64,000 bases of DNA from JAGQYH01 sp041393015 (GTDB lineage: Bacteria; Bacteroidota; Bacteroidia; Chitinophagales; JADIYW01), in NCBI GenBank assembly GCA_041393015.1, contig JAWKKV010000001.1:186001-250000 (forward strand). The letters run 5' to 3'. A program made the translations under genes and the position numbers. The notes under the pieces are model-generated. The model was not told the origin of the DNA. It did no database searches and saw only the letters and a program-made list of their open reading frames with translations. Of the stretch, positions 63,962 to 64,000 are shown piece by piece. Within the stretch, counting starts at the first letter, position 1; each line of letters begins with the position of its first letter.

Positions 63962-64000
63962 ATGAAAAAGCGGGATTTTATTATTCCATTCGTGGGATTA
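63962..64000 (+). CDS. YceD/DUF177-family protein, N-terminal fragment
   Basis: Only 13 codons are inside the window (MKKRDFIIPFVGL). This matches the conserved beginning of the YceD-like proteins encoded before rpmF, plsX and fabH in Bacteroidota. The call rests on this short motif and on its own -7 box. The expected next gene, rpmF, lies outside the window. Confidence 0.6.
   Translation, partial: MKKRDFIIPFVGL

Overview
The window is about 64 kb of AT-rich DNA from a member of the Bacteroidota. Four things support this: promoters with the TAnnTTTG -7 element, type IX secretion (T9SS) C-terminal sorting domains on secreted proteins, lipoproteins and SusD-type-era lineage genes such as a bacterial geranylgeranylglyceryl phosphate synthase (GGGPS), and A-rich rather than Shine-Dalgarno ribosome sites. 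No rRNA, tRNA, CRISPR array, insertion sequence or prophage was seen. The genus cannot be fixed from the sequence; an environmental flavobacterium-like or saprospirian organism fits.

Layout. 1-4015 (minus): the N-terminal part of a giant secreted adhesin. It has a thioester-domain-like module, a carbohydrate-binding module inserted inside an Ig-like repeat, and near-identical 213-bp tandem Ig-like repeats running off the window. 4.7-11.6 kb (minus): a TetR-controlled RND efflux operon (regulator, TolC, lipoprotein adaptor, permease). 12.5-19.6 kb: two divergent, broken surface genes. One is a T9SS-sorted protein with a probable ThuA/glutamine-amidotransferase-like N-terminal domain, interrupted about ten times. 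The other is a tail-fibre-like protein ending in an S74 chaperone domain, interrupted three times. 20.5-26.0 kb (minus): a phenylalanine/tyrosine catabolic operon (Glu/Leu/Phe/Val dehydrogenase, hmgA, hppD, MarR regulator, phhA, rhodanese lipoprotein) that converts Phe to Tyr, then 4-hydroxyphenylpyruvate, homogentisate and maleylacetoacetate. 28.4-32.5 kb (minus): a three-gene operon of alkyl-DHAP-synthase-like oxidase, GlpD and a diacylglycerol-kinase-family lipid kinase, which suggests ether-lipid chemistry. 32.7-48.2 kb: housekeeping genes, including dnaN, an exonuclease/GIY-YIG fusion, GGGPS, rsgA, dtd and nrdBA. 48.5-56.4 kb (minus): a T9SS esterase, an OmpA protein with TSP3 repeats, lysA, an L,D-transpeptidase, a peptide transporter and a flippase-like membrane protein. 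56.5-64 kb: ruvC, a GNAT acetyltransferase, a HIT protein, greA, a hydroxyacid dehydrogenase, rsmA, an M17 aminopeptidase, pdxA, a small secreted protein flanked by inverted repeats, and the start of a YceD-like gene.

Two features recur across the window. Many intergenic regions carry short word-like tandem repeats with a period of 6, 7, 8 or about 10 bases and a locus-specific word. Small perfect palindromes with 6-8 bp arms cluster near gene starts. The most noteworthy biology is the composite adhesin at the left edge, the AGPS-GlpD-lipid kinase operon together with GGGPS, and the localised gene decay at 14-19.6 kb.
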